NCBI RefSeq assembly: GCF_900169275.1
Contig: NZ_FXZC01000001.1
Location: 62,001 to 126,000, forward strand
DNA: 64,000 nt
From: Brevibacterium casei CIP 102111
GTDB taxonomy: Bacteria > Actinomycetota > Actinomycetes > Actinomycetales > Brevibacteriaceae
Reading direction: 5' to 3'
The first letter of the stretch is position 1. Every line of letters starts with the position of its first letter. The translations under genes and the position numbers were made by a program. Positions 60,268 to 64,000 of this stretch are shown piece after piece. The notes beneath the pieces are model-generated. The model was not told the origin of the DNA and did not search any database. It worked only from the letters and a program-made list of their open reading frames with translations.

Positions 60268-63200
60268 TCAGTATCCGTAGCCGTCGTTGATGGTGATGAC
60301 GACCTTCCCGTCGACGATCTCAGCCGTCCCGTCCACGGAGAACGTCACCGTGTCATCGAACGTGCCGTCATCATCGAAGAACGAATCATAGTTGCCGGTG
60401 ACGAACGCCTCTCCCTCGGTCACCGAGGTGACGGCCCAGGCAGGACCGCCGTTGGGGCCGGTCGTCTCTCCCAGGTCGTAGTACGGATCCGACGAGCTGT
60501 CCGCCACGGTGACCGTGGGATACGAGGAGATGGACCACTTGATGTTCGTCGCGTCGTAGCTCTCGGCGCTGAACGAGCCGAACGGGCACCCGTCGGGCTG
60601 AGCGACGGTCTTCTGCGCGCAGCTGTCGATGAGGGTCTTCACCTGCTTGTCGACCTCGCTGCGGAACGCATCGGTCGGCTGCGCTGCGAGGAGCGCCGGT
60701 TCGACGCCCTCCATGTCCGCATCGTCGACGCTGCCGGCGAAGAACGTCCGTGCCTCGATGGGGTCGGCGGAGATGAGCTCTGTCTGCTCGGCGAGCCCGA
60801 CTTCGTAGAGCGCCGGGAACGCCGGCAGCGCCAGCTGACTGCCGTCTGTGTCGACATCGATGCCGTTGACTTTGACCGTCGTCAGCCCGGGAGTCTCCAC
60901 CGCGAGGTAGGACAGCTCAGGCGACTGCAGCTTCCAATCGTCGAAGAACAGAGCAGTCTTACCCGACTTGACCAGGGAGAAGTCGGTCGTGCTCTTGCTT
61001 CCTCCCAGGTCGAAGGTCGCCGACACCGTGGCCTGGTCATCGGAGACGTCAGCATCGGCGACGGTGATGTCCGTGGGCAGGGCCTTGGCGGCGCCGAGGA
61101 CGTCGTTGGTGAGCAGCTGCCTCTGCTCCGCCGGCACATCGACATCCGCGATCGACAGCGCCCCTTCGGCGTCTCCGTCGGCCAGTCGGTCGAGGTACTT
61201 CTCCACAGCCGCTTCCGGGCCGAACATCCGACCGTTGACCTGGGTGACGACGATGAGCGCGGCGACGATGACGAGGACCGAGACTCCGCTGATGACGCCG
61301 ACGACGGTGGCCTTCTTCCGGTCGAACGGCTTGGCCGGACCTCCCGACGCGCCGGGGGATCGCCCGTCGTACGCAGACTGCGCTGGTGCCGACGCTGCCC
61401 CGGAATAGGTGCCCGCCTCCGACCACGCGCGCGTGGATCCCGTGCCGGTCTGACTCGGCGATGGGTCTGCGCTCCACGAAGATGAGGGTCCGGCGAAGTC
61501 TGGGGCGGACTGCGCCGCTGATCCCGAGACGGATGGATCCGCAGCCCCGGAGGCGGACTGTGCAGTCGAGCCGGAGGCTGCGTGGAGGGCCGAATCGAAG
61601 GCGGACTGAGACGTCGTCCCGGAAGCAGGTTGTGACGCCGAGCCGGGTGCTGACTGCGAAATCGGATTGCCGCTCGAATCCTGCGGTGCTCCCGACTGCG
61701 GACCGGCCGGGCCGAACGGAGTCTGCGGCGGCGGAGGCGGTGTCTGGCCCGATCGCGTGCCGGAGACCGCGCTGCGATGGATGAGCGGATACTCCGGAGC
61801 GCTCATGCCGAGTTCGCGACCCCAGTGCGGGTGCGTCGCCCGACCGGCGAGGAACCGCGTCACCGCAGGCATCGTCAGCGCCAGGCGCGGCCCGAGCGTG
61901 CGCGAGAGCACCTCGATGAGGCCGCCCCAGACTGCGAAGACGAGGAACGACCACGCCAAGGCGCTCAGTGCGGCCTGTCCGGCAGCCATCGACCCGAAGA
62001 CGTCCGTCGCTCCGGCCGATCCGCGCACGGAGGCCCGCATCGGGATCGCCGTCAGCGAGAGGACCCCCCACACCGCGGCGAAGGCGAGCGGGATCCTCCA
62101 CGCAGAATGCCACTGATTCGGATCCTGACCCTGCACCGTCCACCGCGGCTGCCGCGTCACCGTGGCGACGAGCGTTGCGGCGAGGACCGCGACGACGACG
62201 GCGAGCAGACCCAACCACAGCTGCCCGGGAGCCTCGTCGCTGAAGATCGTCAGCGACTCGGAGAACGTTCCCGAGTCCGAGAAGCCACCCGATCCCGAAC
62301 CGAAGCCACCCTGCATCGAGAACGTCACCCCGCCGAGGTGGACGAGCAGAGTGAGGATGAGACCCATCGTGATGAAGACGAGCGGAACCACCTGGCCGGG
62401 GACGTCGAGACCGAAGGGCAGGACGAAGATCGCCACGATCGACATCACGGCGACCATGACGACGAGATGGACCCATGCGACGAGCAGAGGCGGAACCGCC
62501 CAGCGGAGGAACGGGGCACCGATCGCCTCTGTGCCCTTGAAGTGGCCGGCGACTCGGCCCCACGCGCTCACCGCGGCGATGACGAGCAGAGGGACGAAGA
62601 ACGAGCGCGCAGTCACCGCCGAGAACTCGAACTGCGCGGCACCGCCGCCTTCCATGAGCGCGAACCGTGCCGCGAAGATGAGCTGGAGCAGGAAGAGCAC
62701 GATGGTGAACGCCAGCGCGGAGATTCCGATCTGGATCCACGTCGACCCGCGGTTGGGAGACGGCTGGCGACGCTCGCTCCACCGGGTGAACCACCACAGG
62801 GTCCCGAGGACGACGAGCGTGACGAGCAGGGGGGCGCCGGAGAGGTGGAGCGCGCCGTTCGCGGAGGCGAAGTCCTCGATCTGCAGGTCGAAGCGGAACG
62901 CGGCCGAACCGAACAGGGCCAGAGCCATGAGGACGAATGGAAGGGCGTAGCCGATCTTGTCGGTGTCCGCGCCCATGGTCTGGGAGGCCGAATCGACCTC
63001 GGCGGTCGACATGACAACGACCGTGAGGATGATCGACACGAGGATGCCGGCGGCCAGGGCGATCCCCGGAGGAATGAGCACCGCCTTCCACGTGGCTCCG
63101 CGGGCAAGCGGTGCCAGGTATGTCGCCGCCCGCGGCGAGTGTCCCGCGCTCGATGTGGGATAGGGAATGCCCTGCGGGGTCGCCCCCTGCTGGGGATCCG

Positions 63201-64000
63201 GTGAACCCTGGTACGGCGTGCCCTGCTGGGGGTGTGGCGCACCCTGCGAGGCGGCACCCTGGTACGGCGCATCCTGGTACGGTGATGCTCCCTGGTGAGC
63301 GGGCCCCTGGGGCGGATGCTGCGACCCCGCCCCCTGCCACGGCGGCGTCGACGGGGGATTCGGAGTTCCCTGAGGAGGGGCACCGTGCGTGGATTCGCCC
63401 TGTGGCTGCCGGGACCCGGATCCTTCCGGGGAGTGCGGGGTCCCCTGCTTTGGGGAGGGCGAACCTTCCGGCGAGTACAAGGAGTTCTGCTGGGCAGCGG
63501 CTTCCGGGGAGAAGCGCGGGAACTGCTCGGTCGGCGCACTCGTGTCCGAACCTGAGCCCGGTGCCCTCGTGTCCGAACCCGGTGCGCTCTGAGAAGGTGA
63601 TTCGCGACTGTCCACTGCTGGCACGGCTGTGACGGTGTCTTCCGCATCGGTGCCGCTGGAAGCGGAGCTGTTGGGATTGGAGCTGCTGGTGTCAGAGGTG
63701 CCGGGATCAGAGTTGCCGGGATCAGAGTTGCTGGGATCAGAGCCGCCGAGCGTCGAGCTGCCGGGACCAGATCTGCCGGACGCCGAACTGCCGGGACGGG
63801 TGCTGCTGCGGGCGGGCTCGGCGGAGGGCTTCTTCGGTGCCGCTGAGGGCTTCCCGGCAGCCGACGGCTTCGCAGTTTCTGACGGCTTCGTGGTCCCCGA
63901 CGGCCTCGCGGCTTCCGATGGCTTAGGAGCTTCCGACGGCTTCGCGGGCTTCGACGGTGTCGCGGAGCCCTCCTCGGGGCTGCGCTTCGAACTGTCGGGG
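60268..64000 (-). CDS. Large multi-spanning membrane protein with KPSE-repeat N-terminal region (5' end beyond window)
   Basis: The first start codon in view is GTG 63624, but the frame stays open without any start or stop to base 64000, so the gene begins outside the window. The visible product (about 1240 residues) starts with Lys-Pro-Ser-Glu/Ala repeats (KPSEAPKPSEAARPSG). A Ser/Gly/Asp tract and Gln/Pro/Gly-rich repeats follow (YQGSPDPQQGATPQG). Around ten transmembrane segments come next, then a second Ser/Ala-rich linker and one more helix (VVGVISGVSVLVIVAALIVV). The C terminus is extracellular-looking and Asp-rich, with repeats resembling DUF4878-like cores. No enzyme motif is visible. 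Function is unknown; an envelope or secretion role is possible. Confidence 0.7.
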   Translation of the reverse strand, partial: PDSSKRSPEEGSATPSKPAKPSEAPKPSEAARPSGTTKPSETAKPSAAGKPSAAPKKPSAEPARSSTRPGSSASGRSGPGSSTLGGSDPSNSDPGNSDPGTSDTSSSNPNSSASSGTDAEDTVTAVPAVDSRESPSQSAPGSDTRAPGSGSDTSAPTEQFPRFSPEAAAQQNSLYSPEGSPSPKQGTPHSPEGSGSRQPQGESTHGAPPQGTPNPPSTPPWQGAGSQHPPQGPAHQGASPYQDAPYQGAASQGAPHPQQGTPYQGSPDPQQGATPQGIPYPTSSAGHSPRAATYLAPLARGATWKAVLIPPGIALAAGILVSIILTVVVMSTAEVDSASQTMGADTDKIGYALPFVLMALALFGSAAFRFDLQIEDFASANGALHLSGAPLLVTLVVLGTLWWFTRWSERRQPSPNRGSTWIQIGISALAFTIVLFLLQLIFAARFALMEGGGAAQFEFSAVTARSFFVPLLVIAAVSAWGRVAGHFKGTEAIGAPFLRWAVPPLLVAWVHLVVMVAVMSIVAIFVLPFGLDVPGQVVPLVFITMGLILTLLVHLGGVTFSMQGGFGSGSGGFSDSGTFSESLTIFSDEAPGQLWLGLLAVVVAVLAATLVATVTRQPRWTVQGQDPNQWHSAWRIPLAFAAVWGVLSLTAIPMRASVRGSAGATDVFGSMAAGQAALSALAWSFLVFAVWGGLIEVLSRTLGPRLALTMPAVTRFLAGRATHPHWGRELGMSAPEYPLIHRSAVSGTRSGQTPPPPPQTPFGPAGPQSGAPQDSSGNPISQSAPGSASQPASGTTSQSAFDSALHAASGSTAQSASGAADPSVSGSAAQSAPDFAGPSSSWSADPSPSQTGTGSTRAWSEAGTYSGAASAPAQSAYDGRSPGASGGPAKPFDRKKATVVGVISGVSVLVIVAALIVVTQVNGRMFGPEAAVEKYLDRLADGDAEGALSIADVDVPAEQRQLLTNDVLGAAKALPTDITVADADVSDDQATVSATFDLGGSKSTTDFSLVKSGKTALFFDDWKLQSPELSYLAVETPGLTTVKVNGIDVDTDGSQLALPAFPALYEVGLAEQTELISADPIEARTFFAGSVDDADMEGVEPALLAAQPTDAFRSEVDKQVKTLIDSCAQKTVAQPDGCPFGSFSAESYDATNIKWSISSYPTVTVADSSSDPYYDLGETTGPNGGPAWAVTSVTEGEAFVTGNYDSFFDDDGTFDDTVTFSVDGTAEIVDGKVVITINDGYGY

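Noticed and set aside
61777-63204. A 475-residue plus-strand open frame opposite the large membrane protein.
   Set aside because: It is a charged shadow frame; the minus strand encodes clear transmembrane segments.

Overview
The window is high-GC actinobacterial DNA, most like Brevibacterium or a close relative in the Micrococcales. I infer this from the composition, many apparently leaderless genes (a TANNNT -10 box six or seven bases before ATG/GTG), actinobacterial-type families (a DUF222/13E12 HNH gene, DUF2332, a DtxR/DmdR-type iron box) and tight ATGA/GTGA gene overlaps. The genus call is an inference, not a match. Both edges cut genes: an FtsX-type permease on the left and a large membrane protein on the right.

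Region by region. 1-2544: the permease end and dnaB. 2618-9868: a LysR gene, then a decarboxylase-family/aldehyde dehydrogenase/epimerase operon, a TetR gene and a DJ-1/SDR pair. A 15-bp motif recurs before the operon and before the TetR gene. 9949-16875: a thioesterase, a HAD hydrolase and a four-gene, fully overlapping molybdenum hydroxylase operon (XdhC, FAD subunit, fused 2Fe-2S/Mo subunit, MocA). 17037-20099: a DeoR regulator, an unusual PTS enzyme I without the HPr-binding subdomain, a possible HPr remnant, and a cold-shock gene ending in a strong hairpin. 20400-22368: FetB-like permease, thioredoxin, methyltransferase.

22416-28569 is a formate dehydrogenase operon whose large subunit is read through an in-frame UGA (selenocysteine) followed by a SECIS-like hairpin. 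The machinery is also here: selD (33646-34644), tRNA-Sec (45506-45601), selA and selB (45677-48984). Formate oxidation therefore depends on genes within about 26 kb. Between them lie an amidohydrolase/MFS/TetR module, an ankyrin gene coupled to selD, and a lipid cluster (34678-42460). The cluster holds an alkyl-DHAP-synthase-like flavoenzyme, an acyltransferase, a short-chain dehydrogenase, an acyl-CoA reductase fused to a HAD phosphatase, and two ferritin-like proteins, one of which has lost four of six metal ligands. I read it as a candidate ether-lipid or fatty-aldehyde pathway.

42548-45345 is a sugar-oxidising operon (gluconolactonase-like protein, MDR dehydrogenase, membrane protein). 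49085-49801 is a cytidine deaminase fused to an ASCH domain. 49939-53932 pairs a PucR regulator with an M20 amidohydrolase and a transporter. The right end has tandem repeats, the HNH gene, an iron-box siderophore-interacting protein and the large KPSE-repeat membrane protein.
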